From DATLFS01 sp035540935 (lineage in GTDB: Bacteria; Actinomycetota; CADDZG01; WHSQ01): a stretch of 13,286 nt of DNA. The notes beneath the pieces are model-generated. The model made no database searches and was not told the DNA's origin. It saw only the letters and a list, made by a program, of their open reading frames with translations. The translations under genes and the position numbers were made by a program. The number at the start of each line of letters is the position of its first letter. Within the stretch, counting starts at the first letter, position 1. Shown here one piece after another: positions 7,332-13,286 of the stretch. The stretch spans positions 1 through 13,286 of the forward strand of contig DATLFS010000134.1 in assembly GCA_035540935.1 (NCBI GenBank). Reading direction: 5' to 3'.

Positions 7332-8363
7332 TCAGCGGTCGAAGAGCCGCGCCGCCTCGGGGCCGCGCGGGACCGGCACGCCCAGATGAGCGAACGCGGC
7401 CTCGGTGGCGACCCTCCCCCTGGGGGTCCTTCGCAGGAACCCCAACTGCATGAGATAGGGCTCGTAGACATCCTCGATCGTGTCGGGCTCCTCGCCGGCC
7501 GCGACCGCGAGGGTCGAGAGGCCGACCGGCCCGCCGCCGAAGCGGCGCACGAGAGCGTCGAGCAGCCCGAGGTCGACCCGGTCGAGGCCCTTCTCGTCGA
7601 CCTCGAAGACCGCGAGCGCGGCCCTGGCCGTGTCGCCGTCGATGTGTCCTTCGGCCCTTACCTGGGCGAAGTCGCGCACCCGCCGCAGCAGGCGATTGGC
7701 TATCCGGGGCGTCCCGCGGGCACGCCGGGCGATCTCGGCGCCGCCGTCCGCATCGAGCGAGACGCCGAGGATGCGGGCGGAGCGTCCGACGATCGTCTCG
7801 AGGTCCTCGGGTGGGTACAGGTCGAGGCGCTCCGCGAGCTCGAAGCGGCTCCGCAGCGGGCCGGTGATCAAGCCGGCGCGCGTCGTTGCGCCGACGAGCG
7901 TGAAGCGCGGGAGGTCGAGCCGGATCGTGTGTGCGCTCGGGCCCTTGCCGATGACTAGATCGAGCTGGAAGTCCTCCATCGCCGGATAGAGGACCTCCTC
8001 GACCTGCCGCGGCAGGCGGTGGATCTCGTCCACGAACAACACCTCGCCTTCGCCGAGGTTGGTGAGGATCGCGGCGAGGTCGCCGGCGCGTTCGAGCGCC
8101 GGGCCGGAGGTAGGCCGGATCGCGGTGCCCATCTCGTGGGCGACGACGTAGGCGAGGCTGGTCTTCCCGAGGCCGGGTGGACCTGAGAGGAGGAGGTGCC
8201 CCGCGGGATCCCCGCGTTCCCGCGCCGCCTCGAGCACGATGCCGAGATGCTCCTTGACCGTTGCCTGGCCCACGAACTCAGCGAGGGTCCGCGGGCGCAA
8301 CGACCGTTCGGCCTCGCGCTCGATCGGGTCCGCCACCGCGGCCAGGACCGGCTCGTCGTTCAC
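7332..8363 (-). CDS. ruvB: Holliday junction branch migration ATPase RuvB
   Basis: The 343-residue AAA+ motor forms hexameric rings on DNA and, with RuvA, drives branch migration of Holliday junctions in recombinational repair. Visible motifs: LRPRTLAEFVGQ at 22-33, Walker A GPPGLGKTS at 61-69, Walker B VDEIH at 111-115, sensor 1 GATTR at 158-162, arginine-finger segment GPLRSRF at 168-174, sensor 2 GTPRIANRLL at 217-226, and the C-terminal winged-helix block EPYLMQLGFLRRTPRGR at 301-317. Length and motif order are normal. GTG at 8363 overlaps the ruvA stop as GTGA; translational coupling is likely because no strong Shine-Dalgarno is seen. Confidence 0.98.
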   Translation of the reverse strand: MNDEPVLAAVADPIEREAERSLRPRTLAEFVGQATVKEHLGIVLEAARERGDPAGHLLLSGPPGLGKTSLAYVVAHEMGTAIRPTSGPALERAGDLAAILTNLGEGEVLFVDEIHRLPRQVEEVLYPAMEDFQLDLVIGKGPSAHTIRLDLPRFTLVGATTRAGLITGPLRSRFELAERLDLYPPEDLETIVGRSARILGVSLDADGGAEIARRARGTPRIANRLLRRVRDFAQVRAEGHIDGDTARAALAVFEVDEKGLDRVDLGLLDALVRRFGGGPVGLSTLAVAAGEEPDTIEDVYEPYLMQLGFLRRTPRGRVATEAAFAHLGVPVPRGPEAARLFDR

Positions 8364-8935
8364 GCGAGGACCCGGAGCGCCGACTTGACCACCTCTTCGA
8401 CGGAGTCGGCGGCGGCCGCATCTACCTCGCCGAGCGCCGCCCTGATCTCCGCGGGCGAGTAACCGAGGTTCTCCAGGGCGGAGCGCGCCTGGGCGAGGGC
8501 GGCGGGAGCGGCCCCCACGACCTGGAGGTCGGGAAGAGCGAGCCGTTCCTTCAGCTCGAGAACGATCCGCTGCGCGGTCTTCTTACCGACGCCCGGGACG
8601 GACGACAGGGATGCGACGTCGTCGGTCGCGACGGCGCGCCGGAACGACTCTGGGGTGAAGGCGGAGCACATCTGGAGCGCGACCTTCGGGCCGACGCCGG
8701 ACACCGAGATGAGCGCCTCGAACAGAGCCTGCTCGGCCTCCGTCGCGAAGCCGAACAGCGACATCGCGTCCTCGCGCACGTGCATGTGCGTCCAGAGACG
8801 CACCCGCGCCCCGACCTCCGGCAGGGAGGCGAGGGTCGTGCCGGAGCACGCCACCCGATAGCCGACGCCGTTCACCTCGAGGAAGCAGCCGTCGGCGCCC
8901 TTGGCGGCCAGGGCGCCGTCGAGGAAGGCGATCAC
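8360..8935 (-). CDS. ruvA: Holliday junction DNA helicase subunit RuvA
   Basis: A 191-residue junction-binding protein that loads RuvB. The N-terminal OB-fold (about 1-63) contains NGVGYRV and LWTHMHVREDAMSLFGF. Two helix-hairpin-helix motifs follow: ISVSGVGPKVALQM at about 76-89 and LSSVPGVGKKTAQRIVLELK at 109-128. The C-terminal domain III (about 143-191), which contacts RuvB, is joined by an Ala/Pro-rich linker and ends with ALENLGYSPAEIRAAL and a helical tail. GTG at 8935 overlaps the ruvC stop as GTGA. It sits between ruvC and ruvB in the usual order. Confidence 0.97.
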   Translation of the reverse strand: MIAFLDGALAAKGADGCFLEVNGVGYRVACSGTTLASLPEVGARVRLWTHMHVREDAMSLFGFATEAEQALFEALISVSGVGPKVALQMCSAFTPESFRRAVATDDVASLSSVPGVGKKTAQRIVLELKERLALPDLQVVGAAPAALAQARSALENLGYSPAEIRAALGEVDAAAADSVEEVVKSALRVLA

Positions 8936-9444
8936 GCGCTCGCCTCCCGGATGCGGCGGGCGAGCCCGCTCCGGTTGAGGTGGCAGATCGCCAGCGCGGC
9001 CGCGTCGGCCGCGTCGGCCGGCGACGGTGGTTCGGCGCGCCCGAGGAGGGCGGCCGTCATCGCCCCCACCTGCTTCTTGCCCGCGCCCCCGTAGCCGCAG
9101 ACCGACTGCTTCACCTCGGTCGGCGTGTAGTAGGCGACCTCGACGCGGGCCTCGCCCAAGGCCGCCAGTGCCACGCCCGACGCCTGGCCGACGGAGATGG
9201 CCGTCCGGACGTTCGCATTGAAGAACACCTTCTCGACCGCGGCGGCATCGACCGCCGCTTCGGCCAGCACCGCGAGCAGACCGGCTCGGATCTCCGCCAG
9301 CCTCACCTCGAGCGGCTCGCCGGCGCGCGTGCGTATCACGCCGTGGTCGAGCGCCTCATACCTCCCGCCGGAACGTTCCACGACCGCGTACCCCATGCGT
9401 GTGAGGCCGGGGTCGAGCCCGAGGACGCGAACTGTCGAACGCAC
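8932..9444 (-). CDS. ruvC: Crossover junction endodeoxyribonuclease RuvC
   Basis: The 170-residue resolvase cuts Holliday junctions symmetrically as a dimer. The RNase H-like fold carries the four acidic catalytic residues: Asp11 in LGLDPGL, Glu71 in AVEKVFF, and Asp144 and Asp147 in ADAADAAALAICH. Basic DNA-binding residues lie in YTPTEVKQSVCGYGGAGKKQV (106-126). Length is normal. GTG at 9444 has no Shine-Dalgarno; TAACCT lies 7 nt upstream, which fits a leaderless message. It begins 40 bp after the cyclase gene and overlaps ruvA by 4 nt. Confidence 0.97.
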   Translation of the reverse strand: MRSTVRVLGLDPGLTRMGYAVVERSGGRYEALDHGVIRTRAGEPLEVRLAEIRAGLLAVLAEAAVDAAAVEKVFFNANVRTAISVGQASGVALAALGEARVEVAYYTPTEVKQSVCGYGGAGKKQVGAMTAALLGRAEPPSPADAADAAALAICHLNRSGLARRIREASA

Positions 9445-9484
9445 GTTCGTCAGGTTAGCCGACGGGTGCGCCGGATCCCCGGTT
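9445..9484 (-). promoter_or_regulatory. Candidate leaderless promoter for ruvCAB
   Basis: The minus-strand hexamer TAACCT (plus 9452-9457) fits a TANNNT -10 and is followed by exactly 7 nt before the ruvC GTG. The hexamer 17 bp upstream (GGGGAT) is not a recognisable -35. There is no ribosome binding site in the gap. The reading as a leaderless promoter is an inference from spacing alone. Confidence 0.3.
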
Positions 9485-10738
9485 TTAGAGGGCCGTCACC
9501 GGAAGGCCGGGGATGTCGCGTCTCGCCTTGTCGCCCGCCCCCGGCAGCTCCCCCACCACTCGGTAGAGCACCGCGTCTCGGTCGACGCCGGTCGCCGCGG
9601 CGTCCTCCTCGTCCAGATGCTCCACGAGGGATTTCGAGGCGAGCACCTGTCCATCCTGCGCCGCCTCTTGGATGCGCGCGCACTCGTTCACGTGGTCGCC
9701 GAGGGCGGTCACCTCGAGCCGGCCGCCCGTGACGAGCTGACCCATGTAGAGGTGTCCACCCCAGTGGATGCCGACGTTGATCAGGCACTCGGACGGATCG
9801 ACCAGGCCCGTGTCCTCCGCGACGTCCTTGGCGGCATGACGCGCCGCCAGCGTGACATCTCGGGCGGCGTCTATGGCCGCGCGGGCCGCCTTCGAGGGCG
9901 ATCCCAGATCGTCCGCGAGGAAGAAGGCGGTGACCCCATCGCCTGCATGCTTACCTACGATCCCGCGGTGGCGGACGACGACCTGATCGATCGCCGTGGT
10001 GATCGCGCGCACGAGGCGGAAATAAGCCGCGCTCGGTAGCCGGCGCGACAGGGTCGTTGACAGTTGCAGGTCGGCGAAGAGGATCGCGGCGGCGTGCTGC
10101 CCCGGCTCGAACAAACGAGCCATGCGCTCGAACATCCCCTCGTCGCCCCGAGCCACGAGGGCGAGGACGCGCCCCGGCAGCGCCGCGTCGTACACGACCA
10201 GCGTCCCCGCCGGACTGCCGTCGAAGTCGTGGAGCCGGAACGCGTTGCACCGGATCGTCATCGGGGGCAGGTCGCCCTGGACCCAGTCCACCGTGTGAGA
10301 CCAGACCGGCGGTTGTGGCTCCGGCACGGCCGACTCCACCAGCTGTTCGGCAACCGCCAACACCGCCGCCTGCTGTTCCGGATCGCGCGGATCGCCGCCG
10401 GCCAACGCGGGGAGGAACGACGCCCCCTCCCGGAGGATCGCGAGGATGCGATCCTTTCCGCCCGGCGTCTCCTGCACCATGTAGCGCGCCTCGCACTGCA
10501 GCCCGTCGAGGTCGTCGCCCATCGGCGCGATCCGAGCGCACCACGGCTCGGAGAGATAGCACTCCAGCAGGTGACGCCCCACACCCAGCTTCTCCGGGCC
10601 CGCGTCCATCGCCCACTCGAACTCCGACGAGGTCCAGACGAGGGTCCACGACGGATCCAGCAGGACGGCTCCCGAGCGGGCGCGCTCTACCTCCTCGGCG
10701 ACGTTCCTCAGAAGCGGAGGGAGAGAAGAGGGATCCAC
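9485..10738 (-). CDS. PAS-like sensor plus class III adenylate/guanylate cyclase-domain protein
   Basis: The 417-residue soluble protein has no signal or membrane segment. The N-terminal half (about 20-190) looks like a PAS-type sensor region: SGAVLLDPSWTLVWTSSEFEWAM at 22-44 and FRLHDFDGSPAGTLVVYD at 167-184 flank a helical middle. The C-terminal half (about 215-375) is a class III nucleotidyl cyclase catalytic domain. Metal ligands are Asp223 in LFADL and Asp267 in HAGDGV; Lys263 is at the purine-binding position; Asn351 and Arg355 in GDHVNECARI are the transition-state pair. The second purine-selecting position, usually Asp in cAMP-forming enzymes of the DYTVIGD type, is Glu342 here, so substrate preference is uncertain. 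GTG at 10738 follows the yebC stop after one nucleotide with no clear ribosome binding site. The product is probably cAMP; a degenerate or cGMP-forming enzyme is possible. Confidence 0.85.
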   Translation of the reverse strand: MDPSSLPPLLRNVAEEVERARSGAVLLDPSWTLVWTSSEFEWAMDAGPEKLGVGRHLLECYLSEPWCARIAPMGDDLDGLQCEARYMVQETPGGKDRILAILREGASFLPALAGGDPRDPEQQAAVLAVAEQLVESAVPEPQPPVWSHTVDWVQGDLPPMTIRCNAFRLHDFDGSPAGTLVVYDAALPGRVLALVARGDEGMFERMARLFEPGQHAAAILFADLQLSTTLSRRLPSAAYFRLVRAITTAIDQVVVRHRGIVGKHAGDGVTAFFLADDLGSPSKAARAAIDAARDVTLAARHAAKDVAEDTGLVDPSECLINVGIHWGGHLYMGQLVTGGRLEVTALGDHVNECARIQEAAQDGQVLASKSLVEHLDEEDAAATGVDRDAVLYRVVGELPGAGDKARRDIPGLPVTAL

Positions 10739-10739
10739 G

Positions 10740-11489
10740 TCAGGACGCCAGAGACGCCATGACGTCCTCGGAGATGTCGAAGTTCGCGTACACCTCCGAC
10801 ACGTCGTCCAACTCTTCGAGGGCGTCGATGAGCGAGAGGACCTTCTTGGCGTCGCCGCCGTCGAGAGACACCGTCGTTTTGGGGATCATCGTGAGGTCAC
10901 TCGACTCGACCTCGATACCGGCGGCCTGGAGCGCGTCGCGCACCGGCTTGAGGGAATCCGTCGGCGTGATCACCTCGATCGACTCTTCGGAGCCCCGCAC
11001 GTCCTCGGCCCCTGCATCCGCGGCGACGAGGAAGACGTCCTCCTCCGTGGCGGACGCGGCCGGCACGAGAACGACGCCCTTCGGCTCGAACATCCACGCG
11101 ACCGCGCCGGGCTCCGACAGCTTGCCGCCCCCGGAGTTGAACGTGCTCCGAACCTCCTGCGACGCGCGGTTGCGGTTATTGGTGAAGCACCGCACGTAGA
11201 TCGCGACTCCCCCCGGGCCGTACCCCTCGTAAGACGTTTCCTCGTATGCCTCGCCCTGGAGCTCGCCCGTGCCGCGTTTTATCGCGCGCTCGATGTTCTC
11301 GTTAGGAACCGACGCCGCCTTCGCCTTCTGCACCGCCGTCGCGAGCGTGGGGTTCGCGTCGGGATCGCCGCCGCCCTCGCGCGCGGCCACCTCTACGAAG
11401 CGCAGGAGCTTGCTCCAGATCTTCGCGCGCGCGGCGTCGTTCGCCGCCTTCTTCCTCTTGATGGTCGACCATTTCGAGTGACCGGACAT
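10740..11489 (-). CDS. yebC: YebC/PmpR (TACO1) family translation/regulatory protein
   Basis: The 249-residue cytoplasmic protein opens with the family hallmark MSGHSKWSTIKRKKAANDA and continues with the DNA/RNA-contacting helical domain (NPTLATAVQKAKAASVPNENIERAIKRGTGE, about 46-76) and the YEGYGPGGVAI core at 87-97. The acidic C-terminal domains end in VYANFDISEDVM. The family was long annotated as a transcriptional regulator; the mitochondrial homologue TACO1 and bacterial relatives act in translation, including of proline-rich stretches. ATG at 11489 has AAGGGA 6 nt upstream. It lies 18 bp after pdxT and normally precedes ruvC directly in actinobacteria; here the cyclase gene is interposed. 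Confidence 0.96.
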   Translation of the reverse strand: MSGHSKWSTIKRKKAANDAARAKIWSKLLRFVEVAAREGGGDPDANPTLATAVQKAKAASVPNENIERAIKRGTGELQGEAYEETSYEGYGPGGVAIYVRCFTNNRNRASQEVRSTFNSGGGKLSEPGAVAWMFEPKGVVLVPAASATEEDVFLVAADAGAEDVRGSEESIEVITPTDSLKPVRDALQAAGIEVESSDLTMIPKTTVSLDGGDAKKVLSLIDALEELDDVSEVYANFDISEDVMASLAS

Positions 11490-11507
11490 GCTGATCCCTT
11501 CTCGGCG

Positions 11508-12083
11508 TCAGCCGCGACGAACCATATCGACGAACAACCCGTGCACCCGGGCGTCGCCGGTCAGCTCGGGGTGGAACGACGACGCCAGCAGCCGTCCCGA
11601 TCGGACCAGGACGGGCGCGCCGTCCTGACGGGCCAGCACCTCGACACCCGCCCCCACCCGCTCGATCCGCGGCGCCCGGATGAACACCGCGCGGAACGGC
11701 CTCTGCATCCCTACGACGTCGAGGTCGGCCTCGAACGACTCCGTCTGGCGCCCGTAAGCGTTCCGCTCGACGGCAACGTCGAGGCACGACAACCGCAACG
11801 GAGCGTCTTCGCGCCCGACGATCTCGCCGGCCATCAGGATCAGACCCGCGCAGGTGCCGTAAAGCGGCATGCCTGCCGCCACGCGTTCGCGCAGAGGTTC
11901 GAGGAGACCGAAGCGGTCGAGCAGCTTGCCTATCGTCGTCGACTCGCCCCCTGGCAGGACGAGGGCGTCGACCTCGGTGAGTTCGTCGGCCCGCTTGACT
12001 ACGCGCGCGGTGGCTCCCGCTCCCTCGAGCGCCCCGGCGTGTTCGCGCACGTCTCCCTGCAGGCCGAGGACGCCGATCTTCAC
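11508..12083 (-). CDS. pdxT: Pyridoxal 5'-phosphate synthase glutaminase subunit PdxT
   Basis: The 191-residue class I glutamine amidotransferase releases ammonia from glutamine and passes it to PdxS for PLP synthesis. The catalytic triad is visible: Cys78 in GTCAGLI, His171 and Glu173 in SSFHPELT. Family motifs IGVLGLQGDVREH at 3-15, LPGGESTTIGKLL at 43-55, VERNAYGRQ at 105-113 and FIRAPRI at 134-140 are intact. GTG at 12083 lies 4 bp after the pdxS stop, with GGTGG (inside the last pdxS codons) as ribosome binding site, so the two subunits should be made together. Confidence 0.97.
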   Translation of the reverse strand: MKIGVLGLQGDVREHAGALEGAGATARVVKRADELTEVDALVLPGGESTTIGKLLDRFGLLEPLRERVAAGMPLYGTCAGLILMAGEIVGREDAPLRLSCLDVAVERNAYGRQTESFEADLDVVGMQRPFRAVFIRAPRIERVGAGVEVLARQDGAPVLVRSGRLLASSFHPELTGDARVHGLFVDMVRRG

Positions 12084-12087
12084 CGCT

Positions 12088-12984
12088 TCACCACCCGCGG
12101 CGCGCCAAGCGTTCGCCCTCGGAGAGATCCTCCACGTTGATGCCCACCATGGCCTCGCCGAGACCTCGCGAGACCTTGGCGATGATCCCGGGATCGTCGA
12201 AGTAGGTCGTGGCCTCGACGATCGCGCGCGCGCGGCTCGCGGGATCGCCCGACTTGAAGATGCCCGATCCGACGAAGACGCCGTCGGCTCCGAGCTGCAT
12301 CATCAACGCCGCGTCTGCGGGCGTCGCGATACCGCCGGCGGTGAACAAGACGACGGGCAGCGTGCCCGTCTCCGCCACCTCGCGCACGAGCTCGTACGGC
12401 GCGCGCAGCTCCTTCGCGGCCGACATCAGCTCGCCCGACGACAACGTGGTGAGCCGCTTGATCTCGCCGGTGACGGCGCGCATGTGGCGCACCGCCTCGA
12501 CGACGTTCCCGGTTCCGGCCTCGCCCTTCGAGCGGATCATGGCGGCGCCCTCGCCGATCCTGCGGAGAGCCTCACCCAGGTTCGTCGCGCCGCACACGAA
12601 CGGGACCGTGAAGTCCCACTTGTCCACGTGGTTCGCCTCGTCGGCCGGCGTCAGGACCTCCGACTCATCGATGTAGTCGACGCCCAGAGCCTCGAGCACG
12701 CGTGCCTCGACGAAATGCCCGATGCGGCACTTCGCCATGACCGGGATCGAGACCGACTCCATGATCTCGGAGATCTTCTCGGGGTCGGCCATCCGGACGA
12801 CGCCGCCTTCGGCCCGGATGTCGGCGGGGACCCGCTCGAGCGCCATGACCGCGACGGCGCCCGCCTCCTCGGCGATCTTCGCCTGCTCGGCGGTCGTGAC
12901 GTCCATGATGACGCCGCCCTTGAGCATCTCGGCGAGGCCGCGCTTGACGCGGACGCCTCCGGTTTCCCGCTGCGTGTCGGACAT
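12088..12984 (-). CDS. pdxS: Pyridoxal 5'-phosphate synthase subunit PdxS
   Basis: A 298-residue TIM-barrel synthase that builds PLP from ribose 5-phosphate, glyceraldehyde 3-phosphate and ammonia from PdxT. Active-site residues are in place: Asp28 in VIMDVT, Lys85 in PVMAKCRIGH and Lys153 in RSKGEAGTGN, each offset by four from the B. subtilis Asp24/Lys81/Lys149. Other blocks include ALGVDYIDESEVLTPADE, FTAGGIATPADAALMMQLGADGVFVGSGIFKS and a C-terminal RGW. The frame continues open to 13266, but that extension is antisense to a second pdxS; ATG at 12984 gives the family-typical N-terminus. No Shine-Dalgarno precedes it (GTG at 12990 is an in-frame alternative), which is odd and bears on the possible junction at 12985-13003. 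Confidence 0.95.
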   Translation of the reverse strand: MSDTQRETGGVRVKRGLAEMLKGGVIMDVTTAEQAKIAEEAGAVAVMALERVPADIRAEGGVVRMADPEKISEIMESVSIPVMAKCRIGHFVEARVLEALGVDYIDESEVLTPADEANHVDKWDFTVPFVCGATNLGEALRRIGEGAAMIRSKGEAGTGNVVEAVRHMRAVTGEIKRLTTLSSGELMSAAKELRAPYELVREVAETGTLPVVLFTAGGIATPADAALMMQLGADGVFVGSGIFKSGDPASRARAIVEATTYFDDPGIIAKVSRGLGEAMVGINVEDLSEGERLARRGW

Positions 12985-13285
12985 CGACACGAGGGGATCG
13001 CGCGTGGCAGAGACGAACGGCCGCACCGGCACGACGCGGGTGAAGACCGGCCTGGCGCAGATGCTGAAGGGCGGCGTCATCATGGACGTCACCACGCCCG
13101 AGCAGGCGCGCATCGCGGAGGAGGCGGGCGCGTGCGCCGTCATGGCGCTCGAGCGCATCCCCGCCGACATCCGCGCCGACGGCGGCGTCTCACGGATGAG
13201 CGACCCCGAGATGATCGCCGGCATCCAGGAGGCCGTCTCGATCCCGGTCATGGCGAAGTGCCGCATCGGCCACTTCGTCGAGGCG
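12703..13285. repeat. Imperfect inverted repeat formed by the two pdxS 5' regions
   Basis: Arms 12703-12945 and 13043-13285 (codons 14-94 of each copy) are mirror-symmetric around about 12994. The longest exact stretch I find is 26 bp: 12896-12921 reverse-complements 13067-13092. Elsewhere the arms differ mostly at third codon positions and at 14 residues, so this is homology between coding sequences and not a mobile-element terminus. Confidence 0.85.
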
Positions 13286-13286
13286 C
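13004..13286 (+). CDS. pdxS: Second PdxS homologue, N-terminal part (runs off right edge)
   Basis: A plus-strand frame opens at GTG 13004 with GAGGGG at 12991-12996 as ribosome binding site and stays open to the right edge (94 full codons). It encodes the N-terminal third of PdxS: RVKTGLAQMLKGGVIMDVTT, then ALERIPADIRADGG and IPVMAKCRIGHFVEA. Asp28 and Lys85 fall at the same residue numbers as in the minus-strand copy. Over residues 14-94 I count 67 of 81 identical residues, with no gap. Variants such as EEAGACAVMALERI and SRMSDPEMI differ from the minus copy, so it is a distinct gene and not an exact inverted duplicate. The catalytic Lys near 153 and the C-terminus lie outside the window. 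Either a divergent paralogue or sequence from another genome joined in assembly. Confidence 0.85.
   Translation, partial: MAETNGRTGTTRVKTGLAQMLKGGVIMDVTTPEQARIAEEAGACAVMALERIPADIRADGGVSRMSDPEMIAGIQEAVSIPVMAKCRIGHFVEA

Noticed and set aside
12985..13266. 94-codon N-terminal extension of the minus-strand pdxS
   Set aside because: The extension is exactly antisense to the second pdxS coding sequence and does not resemble any PdxS N-terminus.
12703..13285. Inverted repeat read as insertion-sequence ends or an amplification hairpin of one locus
   Set aside because: The arms are both coding for PdxS and differ at 14 of 81 residues, so they are neither transposon termini nor a self-copy artefact.

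Overview
The window is GC-rich (about two-thirds G+C by eye), makes heavy use of GTG starts, and is packed with short-gap or overlapping genes. Apart from one partial gene at the right edge, every gene lies on the minus strand, so transcription runs from right to left. The order pdxS-pdxT-yebC-(cyclase)-ruvC-ruvA-ruvB-yajC-(HD protein)-secD-secF-apt-relA is the backbone known from Actinobacteria (Actinomycetota). The SecD core motif also has the actinobacterial form. The HD-domain gene between yajC and secD and the nucleotidyl cyclase between yebC and ruvC are not in the textbook Streptomyces/Mycobacterium order, so a non-model or deep-branching actinobacterial lineage is my inference. No tRNA, rRNA, CRISPR array, insertion sequence or phage gene is visible.

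Layout from right to left, in the direction of transcription. (1) 12984-11508: pdxS and pdxT, the two subunits of the DXP-independent pyridoxal 5'-phosphate synthase. (2) 11489-10740: yebC, a translation/regulatory factor. (3) 10738-9485: a PAS-like plus class III nucleotidyl cyclase protein. (4) 9444-7332: ruvC-ruvA-ruvB, Holliday junction resolution, joined by GTGA overlaps. (5) 7209-3381: yajC, an HD-domain phosphohydrolase, secD and secF, the accessory module of the Sec translocon with an embedded HD enzyme. (6) 3371-2841: apt, adenine salvage. (7) 2781-487: relA/spoT, a bifunctional (p)ppGpp synthetase/hydrolase. (8) 470 to the left edge: the start of a lipoprotein with an NTF2-like domain, probably the N-terminus of a penicillin-binding protein.

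Four start/stop pairs use a 4-nt GTGA overlap (ruvC/ruvA, ruvA/ruvB, yajC/HD, secD/secF), and most other gaps are below 20 bp, so long polycistronic messages with translational coupling are likely. The larger breaks are 122 bp before yajC, 59 bp before relA and 40 bp before ruvC. Candidate -10 elements lie in each of these.

The most anomalous spot is the right end. A second, diverged pdxS begins on the plus strand at 13004, head-to-head with the minus-strand pdxS and only 19 bp from it. About 83% of the aligned residues are identical. This is either a real divergent paralogue pair or a chimeric assembly junction. No clearly new defence or biosynthetic system is present. The items worth a second look are the pdxS pair, the cyclase, the HD protein and a repeat-containing acidic insert in SecD.
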